From positions 81,018,601-81,082,600 of the forward strand of contig NC_035445.2 of assembly GCF_002127325.2 (NCBI RefSeq): a DNA stretch of 64,000 nt, given 5' to 3'. This DNA comes from Helianthus annuus (Eukaryota; Streptophyta; Magnoliopsida; Asterales; Asteraceae). Below the pieces are notes generated by a model. The model saw only the letters and a program-made list of their open reading frames with translations, was not told where the DNA came from and ran no database searches. This document shows, one piece after another, positions 33,514-45,360 of this stretch (position 1 is its first letter; every line of letters begins with the position of its first letter). Position numbers and translations under genes: made by a program.

Positions 33514-35396
33514 TTACATGAAATATTTTTTCAAGTGGACAGCATTCCAGGCTCTTGGTAACAGATTACCTTCCATGGTAAGCAATCTATATGCCCCCTT
33601 TCCTGCTTCGGCTTCGATCAAATAAGGGCCTTCCCATTTTGGTGCTAATTTCCCATCAGCAGGATTGGTGGTATTTTGGAATGCTTTTCTCAATACCATA
33701 TCCCCAACTTGGAATTTCCTTATCCTGACATTTTTGTTGTAAGCACCAGCCATTCTTTGTTGGTAGCTAGCCATCCTTCTCCTAGCCAGATCCCTGATTT
33801 CTTCAATAGTATCCAAGTCTTGAGCCAGGTTTGCATCATTTTCCTCAGGATCACGGGTACTTGTTCTAGCAGTTGGAACCACCATTTCTGTTGGGATCAC
33901 TGATTCTGCCCCAAACACCAAAGAGAAGGGTGTTTGACCAGTAGCATTCTTGGGAGTTGTCCTATCAGCCCAAAGCACATAAGGCAATTATTCTACCCAT
34001 TTCCCCTTCTTGGATCCAAGTTTCTTCTTTAGATTGTTGATGATGATCTTGTTGGATGATTCTGCTTGACCATTGGCTTGTGGGTGGACTGGTGTTGATG
34101 TTATCATCTTAATCCCCCAACTGTCACAAAAGTTAGTAGTCCTGCTCCCAATAAATTGGGAACTATTATCACATACAATTTCGAAAGGAATGCCAAATCT
34201 AGTTATGATATTTCTCTTAATAAAGGATATAACTTCCTTCTCTCTGACTTGGGCAAAAGCTTCAGCCTCTATCCACTTGGAGAAGTAGTCAGTCATAGCA
34301 AGCATGAATACTTTTCCACCAGTTGCCTTAGGGAGCTTGCCAACTATATCCATCCCCCATCTCATAAATGGCCAAGAGGATGGTATAGGATGTAGAAATT
34401 CAGCCGGCTGATGAAGGATATTGTTGTGTCTTTGACAAGGATCACACTTCTTAGCATACTCCACAGCATCTCTTTTCATAGTTGGCCAGTAGTATCCTGT
34501 CCTTAAGATCCTTGAGAACAATGCCCTGCCCCCAGTGTGGTTTCCACAATCTCCTTCATGGAAGTATTTTAAAACTTCTTGAACTTCAGGATCCTCGATA
34601 CATCTTAAATATGGTCCTGCAAGAGATCGCTTATACAGCATATTATTTAAGATTGTGAATTGAGATACCTTAATTCTGAAAGCCCTAGGATTTTCTCCCA
34701 TAGGAATCTCCCCGTGTTGTAAGTATCTCATGATTGGTGAGATCCATGATCCTGAACAAGATTGAGTATCCTCACTAGGGATTACTGCAGTATCCTTTTC
34801 TATTTCCATGGCCACCTGATTTTCAATAGCAGGAGCCAGGATATGGATGATAGGGATACTTATATCTTCTGGAATCTTTAAGGATGATCCTAAGTTGGCC
34901 AATGCATCAGCCTCCGTGTTATCCTCCCTTGGTACCTGTGTTAAGCTGAAAGAAACAAAAGAGAGTGCCAATTCTTTGACTATCTCTAAATATTTGGTTA
35001 GTTTTTCACCTTTAACAGCATAGGATCCATTAAAGTGATTGGTGATCAATAATGAGTCTACATATACTTTAAGATATTTCACCCCCATATCCTTAGCAAT
35101 TTGCAAGCCAGCAATTAAGGCTTCATATTCAGCCTCATTGTTAGTTGCTTGGAACTCACAGGCTATGGAGTGGGGTATTATGTCCCCCTGTGGCGATTTT
35201 AGTAGTATCCCGAGCCCTGTGCCCTTGACATTTGAGGATCCATCAGTGTGTAGTATCCAAGGATCCTTGGTCTCATCCAGCTGCTGGACCTCCAATTCTG
35301 CTTCTTTTTGTAGATCACTACTGAAATCAGCCACAAAGTCGGCTAGTGCTTGGGATTTAATGGCTGTTCTTGGCTCATATCTTATATCATGGGCAC
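33514..35396 (-). pseudogene. pol: C pol, distal half: second RNase H and integrase
   Basis: The minus strand resumes at the D insertion site (AHDIRYEPRTAIKSQALADF). Archaeal-type RNase H: LHTDGSSNVKGTGLGI, NNEAEYEALIAGLQ, EADALANLG. Integrase: finger HEGDCGNHTGG with CDPCQRH, catalytic Asp in [11 protein letters not shown] and FEIVCDNSSQF, Glu in ANGQAESSNKI. A GAA-to-TAA nonsense codon at 33990-33988 (GKWVE*) splits off the last 157 residues (YVLWADRTTPKNATGQ to KKYFM), which otherwise continue in the same frame. Confidence 0.9.
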
Positions 35397-35483
35397 TGTT
35401 AGGGCTGGATTTTTATTATAGGTGATCCTTACACGTAATCCTAACCAGTGATCCTTATTTCTTTGGCAGACAGTGATCCTCAG
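35397..35483 (+). repeat. D 5' LTR, first 87 bp
   Basis: TGTTAGGGCTGG to GATCCTCAG, identical to 56013-56099 in D's 3' LTR. Element E begins at 35484; its target duplication is ctcag (35479-35483 and 46079-46083). The LTR resumes at 46084. Confidence 0.93.
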
Positions 35484-36201
35484 TGTTTTGGTCAAAAATC
35501 ACACAAGGATAATGTAACCAAACTTTATGTAAACGGGGTATGATGCTTGGTTAGCTATGAAAGTAAAGGATCACTTCCGTGATAAAGATACAAAGACACA
35601 GTGATTTATACGAGGAAAAAGCCCTTGATCAATGTATGATCTCCGGCATAAAAAACCTCGGGTGATGGCAACTACCGATCACCAACTTCAATATAATAAA
35701 AATGTAGTTACAACTTCGGATGATAATGAGCTGAGTACAAGGATCACTGAGTGTCTAAGTGTTGAGAGTTGTGTCGTATGTTGTGTGTGTTCTTCCGAAT
35801 GAGGAAGATGGGTATTTATACATGTGTAGGTAACTTATTTTAGGTAGATAGACCACTAATCAGCTCATTACCCCTTTAGAAATAAAGATAATCTAGCCTA
35901 AATTGCTGCCCTTAGATCAAGCCATGTTTCCATATCCGGCACAACGTTCATCTTCAATTCAGCTCTTGCCATATTTGTAAAAGCGCGTCCCTGGATCATG
36001 ATATGTAGGGCATATCCTGCTAGATATTCCTGCAAAATAATATTGTAGTAATCGAAAATAACCGTTAGTACTAGGATCACCTCAATGTCCCGTGATCCTG
36101 ATCCTGAGGTCCGGCTGAGGATCACTGCCTGCCAAAGAAATAAGGATCACTGGTTAGGATCACGTATAAGGATCATTCATAGTAAAAATCCAGCCCTAAC
36201 A
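35484..36201 (-). repeat. 3' LTR of E (718 bp)
   Basis: Read on minus from TGTTAGGGCTGG at 36201 to ACCAAAACA at 35484. TATAAATACCC on minus near 35820 is the promoter TATA. The internal neighbour is TTTTGGGGGCAAT (purine tract). A 75-codon ORF inside is repeated in the other LTR and is not a gene. Confidence 0.93.
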
Positions 36202-36511
36202 ATTGCCCCCAAAATATAAGGAGTTAATTGTAAATAGATGAGTTATATTTTGTTTTGAGCTTATCTCTAACGGACGATTCCGGTTTACTAGCCGTTGTAC
36301 ATGGACTAGCCGTTAGGATATTTACGTCACTGATGTGACAATCCCTGCGGATCATCATTATAAATAGGAGATAGGGTTAGGATCATTTTGTATTTAAATT
36401 CGAGGTATCTCCCTTTATAACCATCATTGAAGACTCTTGATCAGGTATCATCTTCTTCTTTTTCTTCTTTGCTCTGTTCTTTCTTGCTTTTACCCTGTTT
36501 TCATCTCGAAT
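36202..36511 (+). promoter_or_regulatory. Promoter region of the antisense gene in E
   Basis: Three AACGG/CCGTT cores (36269-36273, 36292-36296, 36310-36314), the last within CCTAACGGCTA on minus, a full match to the plant MSA (MYB3R) consensus YCYAACGGYYA. Then TTACGTCA (about 36322-36329), TATAAATAG (36359-36367) and a CT-rich leader before the ATG at 36512. Confidence 0.6.
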
Positions 36512-38129
36512 ATGCTTCTTCGGAATTCACCGCACAAAGGCTCTAAGAAGGATAGTCCCTTGAAAAGCCAGGGGATTATCAAAGATTCTCCTACGGAGAG
36601 ATGCTGCTTTACCGATATCCAAATAGACAAGATTCGCCATTGTTTCCCAGCGAATGTTGTTTTCAAACCCTTTGATCCTACTGCTCTGAGTGATTTTGTC
36701 TCAGATGTCTGGGTGGCTTTTCCTGCTACTCCCTTCCTCATTGGGTATTCATATCCTTTTCCGATGTTCACCCAATCTTTCTTCTCTCTTACCGGCATCT
36801 CATATATCCAAGCTATGCCGATGATCTGGAGGGTTCTATATACCTTCGAGAGGATCATCGAGCAAGAAGGGATTGATTTGGGGATGTCAGAGTTAGCTGA
36901 ACTTTATGATCTCACCACCTTTGGTTCTCACCGGTATTTGTTGAAACGGAAAGCTGGGGAGGATCATCCCATTTTCAAAGTGACCAAGAATGATGCCAAC
37001 TGGAAACGTAGATTTTTCTTTGTTAAGAGGGATTCCATCCCGGATGGGAAGGATCTGCCCAAGGAATGGGCCACTCATGGTAGGATAGCGGATCCTCGAA
37101 GGATCACTATCAGTTCTGTCTCATATGATGAGGATCACTGATGTCTTTTCTTTTTTTGTCTTTTTATGCAGCTATCTCCGTTGCTCACTTAAGGTTGACC
37201 CCTGCTGCCAAAGAAAGAGTGTTAGCTTTCAAGAAGCTTGATCCTGAAGTTCGAAGCTTTCAGATTATTATCCAAGATTCTCAAGAGATATCCTCTGCAT
37301 CTGCCACAATGTCAAGTAAGTATCCTCATAAAAAATAAGTCTTATGTGAAAGTATTCAATTTAATAAGGGAACTTATCTTGTTTTTGAATTGTGTAGGTG
37401 CCGGAAAGTCTGCCAGGTCTGTTAAATCTGCCTCCATGTTTGGGATAAGTGACCTTGCCAATGTCACGTCTTCTAAGAAAAAGAAGGCTCCTGCTGCCAG
37501 CCCTTCAGTCTCAGCTCCTAAAGCGTCCATTCGGGGTAAGGGAAAAAAGAGGAAAACCTCTGATGAACTCCAGGGATTCCCTCTCCTTCGTCAGCAATTT
37601 CTTGACTATGTGAACGAGGTGAGGATCACTGCCCCTGTTGGTTATCTAGTATCTTTCGAGGATCACCTGATTCCGAGCTTGTTTTTATTTCTTTTGTTTG
37701 CAGAAACTTGCTGAGATTGAAACTTATATTGGCAATGTTGAGGACCAGGAGAGCCAGATTGCCGATCTTCAGCAAATGGGTGTGTTGAAGGATCTCAAGA
37801 TAGCGGATCTTGAGAAGGAACTCCAGGCCACCAAGGATGAAGCTGCTCAGAGGCTGATTGACATGGATAATGAGAAGCAGGAGATCATCCAGGATGCCAA
37901 GGTCTCTGCCGCAACTGCTATGTACAAGATACAACTACAAATGGCTGCGGAGGCTCAGGATCCTGCCTTTGACAAGAGCTCATGGGATGTTGAAGGTTGG
38001 AAGGCAAGGCTGGTAGACTTGGATGATGAGGAGGATGCTGAGGATATCTCAAGGCTGGAGGGAGGTGATGCTGGCAAGGATCATGGTGAAGCGAGTGGAG
38101 CTGGTGGTGATGGTGCAGCGAAGGTTTGA
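36512..38129 (+). CDS. Antisense gene of E, four exons, intact (452 aa)
   Basis: Exons 36512-37079, 37172-37315, 37398-37618 and 37704-38129 (568+144+221+426 nt, divisible by 3), each with GT-AG introns. The start MLLRNSPHKGSKKD is shared with D and C. Domains: residues ~30-190 putative gypsy-type transposon domain (PF04195-like; GYSYPFPMFTQSFFSLTG, QAMPMIWRVLYTFERIIE, HRYLLKRKAGEDHP); a basic Ser/Lys linker with RGKGKKRKTS; then a long coiled coil (KDLKIADLEKELQATKDEA) and an acidic/Gly tail. Function unknown; it is encoded opposite to gag-pol between integrase and the 3' LTR. Possibilities are a DNA-tethering, anti-silencing or particle accessory factor. Confidence 0.8.
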
Positions 38130-39553
38130 GCTGCAAGATTGGGCAATGATGGATATTGTTGACTAGGCCGGAGCCCAATTTTTTAGGTTTTTGGTAGTGG
38201 TTTGTGGTTGATGGTTTGTGAACAATTATGGTTTGTAATTTCTGGACAATAGTTTTTTTAGGGTTAAGGATCCTGGATCCTTTGAACAATAGGTAGGATT
38301 ACACATGGTGGAGGGATCCTCTGTTTGGGGGATGAAGCCGTTGTGATCCTGCCGCCTTCTAATTTCCCTGCAATACTTTTGAACCTATTATCATGGACAC
38401 CCTTTACCTACCCCAGCGGACGGGCCACGTATTGCTGGTAGAAGCTTTGGGTAGGTAATTTTGACAACTTTTTTGAAAGGGTTAATGATCCTTTGGTTTA
38501 ATAATATAACTTCACTCTTTCTGGCTTATCTTGTGTTGTTATCCTTTTTGATTTTCAATTGTTCTGACACATGTTTGTTTGAAAAGTTTGAGCAAATTAT
38601 GTTTAAGAAATTTAGGATATGATCCTGGATCAAATATCCTATAATCGAAAGTTTCCAAGATAGTTTATTTTAAGGATCATAGGTTCAGTTGTCAAGGTCT
38701 AAAGGTTATTCAAATGAATAATGAAATTAAAAGTAGTTAAGGATCATACCTGAGGATCCAAGTTAGGATCCTAACCTTTAATCGAAATTACCATAGGTAA
38801 AACTTTAATGGATAATAAGGATTAAGGATCCTTAATCGTTTAACTTCGAAAACCTGAAAAAATGGAATATAACTTGGGACTAAGCCAATATAAAAGATAA
38901 GTTAGTAACTGGGGACAAGCCCAAAGGATAACTGAGAATGATCCCGGAGGATCACTGGGGACAAGCCCAAAGGATAACTGGTGATGATCCCGGAGGATCA
39001 CTGGGGACAAGCCCAAAGGATAACTGGGGACAAGCCCAAAGGATCGTATGTAAACTGGAGTATGGCCCTTTCTGGCAACTATCCAAACTTAGTGACATGA
39101 AAATGTCAAAACCTTAGCTAACGTGAAAACGTTAGAAACCTTAGGAACGGATGTATGGTGCGTCCACCATTATACGTAGGATCCCAAGTATAGCCAGTAC
39201 GATGAGGTCGCCAGCCCCGAAAATGGGTACTGATCCCAAAGACATGAACTATATCAGGATCATCGTGCGCTGCTGGCGGAAACTGGGGATAATCCCAAGG
39301 ATAACTGGGGTTGGACCCGAGGATCTGTGATGCTTTTGAAGATCTTTGATGATATGCTGGAGATACCTGAACTATCATAACTCAAATGGTTTGTGAGTAG
39401 AGGATGAAGGATACATGATCCTTATCCTTAGGCAAAAGGTAAGAAAATGCAATAGTTTTAGGATAAGCATATTACCTGAGTAGGGATCAACGATATCTCC
39501 AGGATCCTTCAAGGATATTTCAATGTAAGGATCACATGCAGGAGGGATCATGT
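38130..39553. other. Spacer of E: covarying hairpin and two-type 23-bp repeats
   Basis: No gene. The hairpin TTACCTACCC (38404-38413) / GGGTAGGTAA (38449-38458) is the counterpart of the C and D hairpin with changed but still pairing bases; the loop core GGACGGGCCACGT is unchanged. Six 23-bp units at 38907-39044 follow the order a-b-a-b-a-a (a: ctggggacaagcccaaaggat; b has gatcccgg instead of caagccca). The second stem near 39188-39256 is partly decayed. Confidence 0.75.
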
Positions 39554-42500
39554 TCACATGAAATATTTCTTTAAGTGAACAGCATTCCAGGCTCTTGGTA
39601 ACAAGTTTCCTTCCATGGTTAGCAACCTGTATGCCCCCTTTCCTGCTTTAGCTTCAATCAAGTAGGGACCTTCCCATTTTGGTGCTAGCTTCCCGTCAGC
39701 AGGATTGATGGTGTTTTGAAATGCTTTTCTCAACACCATATCTCCGACTTGGAACTTCCTTATCCTGACATTCTTGTTGTAGGCACCAGCCATCCTTTGT
39801 TGGTAGCTTGCCATCCTTATCCTAGCTAGATCCCTGTTTTCCTCAATAGTATCCAAATCCTGAGCTAGGATTGTAGCGTTTTCTTCAGATTGTTGATGAT
39901 GATCTTGTTGGATGATTCTGCTTGACCATTGGCTTGTGGATGAACTGGTGTTGATGTTATCATCTTGATTCCCCAACTGTCACAAAAGTTAGTGGTTCTC
40001 CTTCCAATGAATTGAGAACCAACCATTATCACATATAATTCAGAGGGGATGCCAAATCTGGTTATAATGTTTCTTTTAATGAAGGATATGACTTCCTTTT
40101 CTCTGACTTGAGCGAAGGCTTCAGCTTCTATCCACTTGGAAAAATAGTCAAGTCATGGCAAGCATAAATACTTTTCCACCAGGTGCTTTAGGGAAGCTTG
40201 CCAACTATATCCATTCCCCATCTTCATGAATGGCCAAGAGGATGGTATGGGGTGTAGTAATTCAGCTGGTTGGTGAAGGATATTGCTATGTCTTTGGCAA
40301 GGATCACATTTCTTAGCATACTCTACAGCATCCCTTTTCATGGTTGGCCCAGTAGTATCCTGTTCTAAGGATCCTGAGAATAATGCCCCTGCCCCCAGTG
40401 TGGTTTCCACAATCTCCTTCATGGAAATCCTTCAACACCTCTTCAATTTCAGGATCCTCGATACATCTCAAATATGGTCCGTGCAAGAGATCGCTTTATA
40501 ATACATTATTCAGAATTGTGATTGTGAATTGAGATACCTTAATCCTGAAAGCTCTAGGATTTTTCTCCCATCGGGATCTCCCCGTGTTGCAAATATCCCA
40601 TGATCGGTGAGATCCATGATTCCTGAATTAGGTTGGGCTTCTTCACTAGGGATCATTGCAGTAGCCTCTTCTATTTCCATGGCCACCTGTTTTTCAATAG
40701 CAGGAGCCAGGATATGGATGATAGGGATACTTATATCTTCTGGAATCTTCAAAGATGATCCTAGGTTGGCCATGCGTCAGGCTTTCCGTGTTATCCTCCC
40801 TTGTACCTGTGTTAAGCTAAAAGAAACAAAAGAGAGTGCCAATTCTTTGACTATCTCTAAATATTTGGTTAGTTTTTCACCTTTAACAGCATTAGGATCC
40901 ATTAAAGTGATTGTGATCAATAATGAATCTACATATACTTCGAGATACTTTACCCCCATATCCTTAGCAATTTTGTAAGCCAGCAATTAAGGCTTCATAC
41001 TCAGCCTCATTGTTAGTTGTTGCCTGGAACTCACAAGCTATAGAGTGGGGTATTATGTCCCCCTGTGGCGATTTTAGTAGGATCCCTAGCCCTGTGCCTT
41101 TGATGTTTGAGGATCCGTCAGTGTGTAGGATCCAAGGATCCTTGGTCTCATCCAGCTGCTGGACCTCCAATTCTGCTTCCTTTTGTAGATCACTACTGAA
41201 ATCAGCCACAAAGTCAGCTAGTGCTTGAGATTTAATGGATGTTCTTGGTTCGTATCTTATATCATGGGCACTAAGCTTCACTGCCCACTTAGCCATTCTC
41301 CCTGACATATCCGGTTTCCTGAGGACATTCTTAATTGGAAAATTAGTTTTAACAATAATAGTATGAGTTTCAAAATAATGCCTTAACTTCGTGGATGCCA
41401 TGATTAATGCAAGGATGAGTTTTTCGAGGTGTGAGTACCTGGATTCGGCCATCAAGTAGACTTTTACTTACATAGTAGATAGGATATTGTGTACCTTCGT
41501 GATCATCCCTTAACGAGGACAGCACTTACAGCGGTTGAGGATACCGCCAGATATAAGGATAACACATCTCCTTTTTCCGGTTTTGCTAATGCTGGTGCTG
41601 AGGACATATACTCTTTTAGGCTTGTAAAGCATTTTCATGCTTCTCAGTCCATTCGAACTTCTTATTCTTCCTTAGGATATCGTAGAATTCTTTGCACTTT
41701 TCTGAGGATTTCGATATGAACCTGTTCAAAGCTGCTATCCTGCCTGTTAGTCTTTTGAACATCCTTGGCATTGGCAGGAGACTTGATATTTATTAATGCT
41801 TTGATTTGTTCCGGGCTTGCTTCAATGCCCCTCTGGGTTACCATGTATCCTAAGAACTTTCCTGCCTTAACACCAAAATGGCATTTTGAAGGATTAAGTT
41901 TCATGTTGTAACTATCAAGGATATCGAATGCTTCTTCCATGTCCCTTAGGTGATCCTCAGCTTTCTTTGACTTGACCACCATATCATTCTATGCTATGTA
42001 CACCTCCATAGTTTTTTCCAATTTGATCTTGAACATCATATTTACCAGCCTTTGATATGTTGCACCTGCATTTCTTAGTCCAAAGGGCATGGCAATATAA
42101 CAATATAAACCGGGTTGGGGTCATAAAGGCTGTATCCTCTTGGTCAGATGGGTTCCATCTGGATTTGTTGGAATCCAGATGATGCATCCATAAAAGTTAA
42201 CAGTTCATGCCCCGCTGTTGCATCCACCATGGAGTCAATGTGGGGTAATGGGAAAGGATCCTTGGGACATGCCTTATTCAAATCGGTGAAATCGACACAT
42301 ACCCTCCACTTTCCGTTTTTCTTTTGGACAACAACCACATTGGCTAACCATTTAGGATACTTTACCTCTCTGATCATACCTGCTCGAAGTAGTCTCTCTA
42401 CTTCTTCTTGGATAATGGCATTCCTTTCTGGTGCAAACTTCCTCCTTTTTTGATGGATTGGCTTGATAGAATAGACCTGTCATGCCAAGTTTGTGAGTAA

Positions 42501-42711
42501 TAATATCCTTAGATATACCTGTCATATCTTCATGTTTCCAAGCAAAGGTAGATTTTCTTCTTCTGAGGAAGGATATCATATCTTCTTTCATCTTGCCAAG
42601 GATCCCTGATCCGATATAGATTTTTGATTCAGGATCACTAGGGTCCAAGAGGATTTCATCTACATCTTGTTCCCTTGCCTCCAAGACGTTCCTCGGAGGA
42701 TACTGTAATTG
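39554..42711 (-). pseudogene. pol: E pol: RT, RNase H, integrase with many small indels
   Basis: All Tat pol domains are recognisable on minus (RT: KWRVCVDFTDLNKACPKDPF, FMDASSGFQQIQ; RNase H: YSHLEKLILALIMASTKLRH, LHTDGSSNIKG; integrase end: KFQVGDMVLRKAF). The frame changes again and again from about 42480 leftwards through one- or two-base gains and losses. About 190 bp of the integrase C-terminal part are deleted near 39890 (NNLKK is followed at once by EENATILAQ). The last 120 codons to KKYFM are open. The damage contrasts with the intact gag and identical LTRs. Confidence 0.85.
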
Positions 42712-42717
42712 CTATTG
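42703..42717 (-). promoter_or_regulatory. Candidate readthrough stop between gag-pro and pol (E)
   Basis: The minus strand reads CAA TAG CAA TTA CAG. The TAG ends gag-pro (REQ*), and the following codons (QLQYPPRNVLEAREQDVDE) stay in frame into RT. UAG-CAA-UUA is the tobamovirus-type leaky-stop context (CARYYA). The same 15 bases occur in C and D. Confidence 0.75.
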
Positions 42718-45282
42718 CTCCCTTGGCTTCGAGGTTGGCTTCATGGATGAGGTATAGCAATCCTTAGCTTCTTGCTGGTCACTGTCGATCTTGATTATCC
42801 CCCATGGGCTAGGGAGCTTCACACATTGATGATAGGTAGATGGAACTGCTTTCATGTCATGTATCCAAGGCCTGCCAAGGATAACGTTGCAACAAGATAA
42901 ACAGTCAATAACACAAAATTTTTGGTAATTATGTAATCCTTCCACGTAGATTGGGAGTTTGATGTCCCCCAGAGTTTTCTTCGTTTCTCCACTGAATCCT
43001 ACAAGCACGGAGGATCTTGGTGTGATGTCTGATTCTGGGATTCCCATCTTCTTCAAGACATCAAGCTGGATTATGTTCACTGAGCTCCCTCCATCGATAA
43101 GGATCCTGCGGACAAAATGGTTAGAGATAAAGAGAGTGATAACTAAACTATCATGATGAGGATCCTGGATGTTGATGCGATCATCCTCATCAAATGTTAT
43201 CATCTTTCCTTCTGAGATGCTTGAGGTTCTAATAGGCCTTTCTCCATTATCCATTTTTGATTCTTTTGCATGTCTTTTGGCTGCTGAGAAGGATGTTCCA
43301 CAAATGTCTGATCCTCCGGATATGAAGTTAATCACTTGTGCGTTTGCCGGAGGTGCTGGAGCCTTTTCAGGGATCCTTTCAGGATCCTGGGTCCTTTGCT
43401 TTTTTCTTCCCAACAATTCCTTTAGATGCCCCTTGCTTAGTAGGTATCCAATTTCTTTTCTTAAGGCTATGCAATCTTCAGTTAGATGGCCGAAATCCTC
43501 ATGGTATGCACACCATTTGGACTTGTCTTTAGTCCCGGATGGTTTATCATTCTTCCTGGGCCACCTAGCCTTTTCACCTAGATTCTGCATTGCAAGGATT
43601 AGTTCGTGATTGTCAACGGAAAAACAATATTCTGAGATTGGAGGATATTCTTCATCATCCTCTTCTTGGTCGACAGCATGCACATTTTTGTTCTCGTTTC
43701 TATGGTAGGATTTGAGCTTGTTGTTTTTGAAGGAGGATCCTTGCTTATCTTGTTTTGAGGATCCTACTTGTCTCTCCTGGATCCTCTTGTCATCCTCTAG
43801 CCGGATAAACCTGAGTGCTCGAGTTCTTACTTCATCTAAATTCCTGCAAGGTGTCATAACAAGATCATCATAGAATAATGAATCCTTAAGAAGTCCCATT
43901 TTGAAGGCTTCAACAGCCGTAGCCATATCCAAGTTGGGAATATCCAAGGATTCTTTACTAAATTTAGTTATATAATCCCTTAATGATTCGTTATTATTTT
44001 GAGTTATCCTGTACAAATCGCTAGTTAATTTTTCAAATTTTCTACTACAAGAGAATTGGTTATTGAATAAATTAACTAAATTAGCAAATGAAGTAATAGA
44101 GTAAGGGGGAAGACTTAGCAGCCACTTAAGAGCTGATCCAGTTAGAGTGGATCCAAATCCTTTACATAGGCATGCTTCCTTTAACTTTTCTGGGATAGGA
44201 TTGATTTCCATCCTTTCCCTGTATTGTGCTATATGCTCCTCTGGATCCGTCGTGCCATCATACAGCTTCATGGTAGGGATATGGAACCTTTTGGGCACCT
44301 CTGCATCACAAATTGGTGGTGCAAAGCGTGATACCTTGTGGCTTCCATCTGTAATCTCTGGGATAGGCTTGACTACCCCTGGAACACTTGAGATCATGTC
44401 CTTTAGTTTCTGTAATTCCCTGGCCATAGCGTGATTGGTACCTGTATCCTGCATGAATCCATGGTTAGTGGTAGGATAATTATTTAAAGTGTTACCTCCC
44501 ATTGGGTTCAAGTTAGGGAATCCGTATTGCTGGGATTCTGGAATAACGGAGGGACCAGTGGAAGCAATGGTCTGCATTGGAATGAAGTCCCCTTGATGGA
44601 CATCTAGATTCCCTGCTTGCAAACTTTTTAGGGATCCTGGCAGCTGTAAGGATCCTGGTATCTGGGATGATCCTGGAACGAAGGAGGATCCTTGAACCTG
44701 GGATGATCCTGGAACAAAGGAGGATCCTTGGCCCTGGAACGATCCTGGAATAAAGTAGGATCCTTGAAACTGCTGTGCCCCCGGATAGGCTCCCGGATTC
44801 ATGAAGGATCCCATATACTGAGGATAGGATCCTGCTGGCTGAAAATACGAGCCCGATGTCTGAGTCATTGCTGCTGACTTGAGATGTAATCCTCTCGTCT
44901 CCCCTGTGATCTGTACGTCTGGGATCCCTGATGGCTGAGAGGTGACCATTGGAGTCTCAAAACTCAAGGATTTTGGCATCAGTGGGGAATGATCCTCTGC
45001 CGCTTTCTTTTGTCTTTTGAGATCTCCAATCTCCCTGAGGATCCTGTCATTAGTTTCATCCTGCCGCTGCATACGATCCTTCATCTGCAAAATTAAAGCA
45101 AACACATCACTAGTACTGGGAATAGAAGAATTCATAGCAGAAGAAGATGGAGTTTTAGAGAAAGAAGGGGTTGGTCTCTTCTCAGCATTTCTCTGGGATC
45201 CTGTCGGTGGAGGAGGTAGAGTGGTTTGTGCTGAGGTGACTGCAGACATCGCCGTGGAAGTGTTCTTCGATGATGAAACCAT
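42712..45282 (-). CDS. gag-pro: E gag-protease, intact (856 aa)
   Basis: The start chosen is ATG 45282 (MVSSSKNTSTAMSAV), 79 nt after the LTR; an upstream extension would run through the PBS. Residues 1-130 are disordered with a coiled segment (KDRMQRQDETNDRILREIGD). Residues ~165-260 carry Gln/Ser-rich repeats such as GSSFVPGSSQ. Then the capsid (VPKRFHIPTMKLYDGTTDPE, SALKWLLSLPPYSI), a Cys-His-His-Cys finger (WCAYHEDFGHLTEDC) and a retropepsin-like domain (RRILIDGGSSVNII, VILGRPWIHDM). It forms the particle and cleaves the polyprotein. It ends at the in-frame TAG. This is the only undamaged gag in the window. Confidence 0.93.
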   Translation of the reverse strand: MVSSSKNTSTAMSAVTSAQTTLPPPPTGSQRNAEKRPTPSFSKTPSSSAMNSSIPSTSDVFALILQMKDRMQRQDETNDRILREIGDLKRQKKAAEDHSPLMPKSLSFETPMVTSQPSGIPDVQITGETRGLHLKSAAMTQTSGSYFQPAGSYPQYMGSFMNPGAYPGAQQFQGSYFIPGSFQGQGSSFVPGSSQVQGSSFVPGSSQIPGSLQLPGSLKSLQAGNLDVHQGDFIPMQTIASTGPSVIPESQQYGFPNLNPMGGNTLNNYPTTNHGFMQDTGTNHAMARELQKLKDMISSVPGVVKPIPEITDGSHKVSRFAPPICDAEVPKRFHIPTMKLYDGTTDPEEHIAQYRERMEINPIPEKLKEACLCKGFGSTLTGSALKWLLSLPPYSITSFANLVNLFNNQFSCSRKFEKLTSDLYRITQNNNESLRDYITKFSKESLDIPNLDMATAVEAFKMGLLKDSLFYDDLVMTPCRNLDEVRTRALRFIRLEDDKRIQERQVGSSKQDKQGSSFKNNKLKSYHRNENKNVHAVDQEEDDEEYPPISEYCFSVDNHELILAMQNLGEKARWPRKNDKPSGTKDKSKWCAYHEDFGHLTEDCIALRKEIGYLLSKGHLKELLGRKKQRTQDPERIPEKAPAPPANAQVINFISGGSDICGTSFSAAKRHAKESKMDNGERPIRTSSISEGKMITFDEDDRINIQDPHHDSLVITLFISNHFVRRILIDGGSSVNIIQLDVLKKMGIPESDITPRSSVLVGFSGETKKTLGDIKLPIYVEGLHNYQKFCVIDCLSCCNVILGRPWIHDMKAVPSTYHQCVKLPSPWGIIKIDSDQQEAKDCYTSSMKPTSKPREQ

Positions 45283-45338
45283 GTAACTCTTTGAAATGAT
45301 TTCGAACAAAAGATTTTCTTTATGAATGAAGCACCAAT

Positions 45339-45357
45339 TGCCCCACGGTGGGCGCCA
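45339..45357 (-). promoter_or_regulatory. Primer-binding site of E
   Basis: The minus strand reads TGGCGCCCACCGTGGGGCA, three bases inside the 5' LTR end; identical to the sites of B, C and D. Confidence 0.85.
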
Positions 45358-45360
45358 AAC

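Noticed and set aside
35898..36125. 75-codon ORF, identical at 45775-46002
   Set aside because: It lies in the two identical LTRs of E and spans the LTR promoter side; no coding signature.
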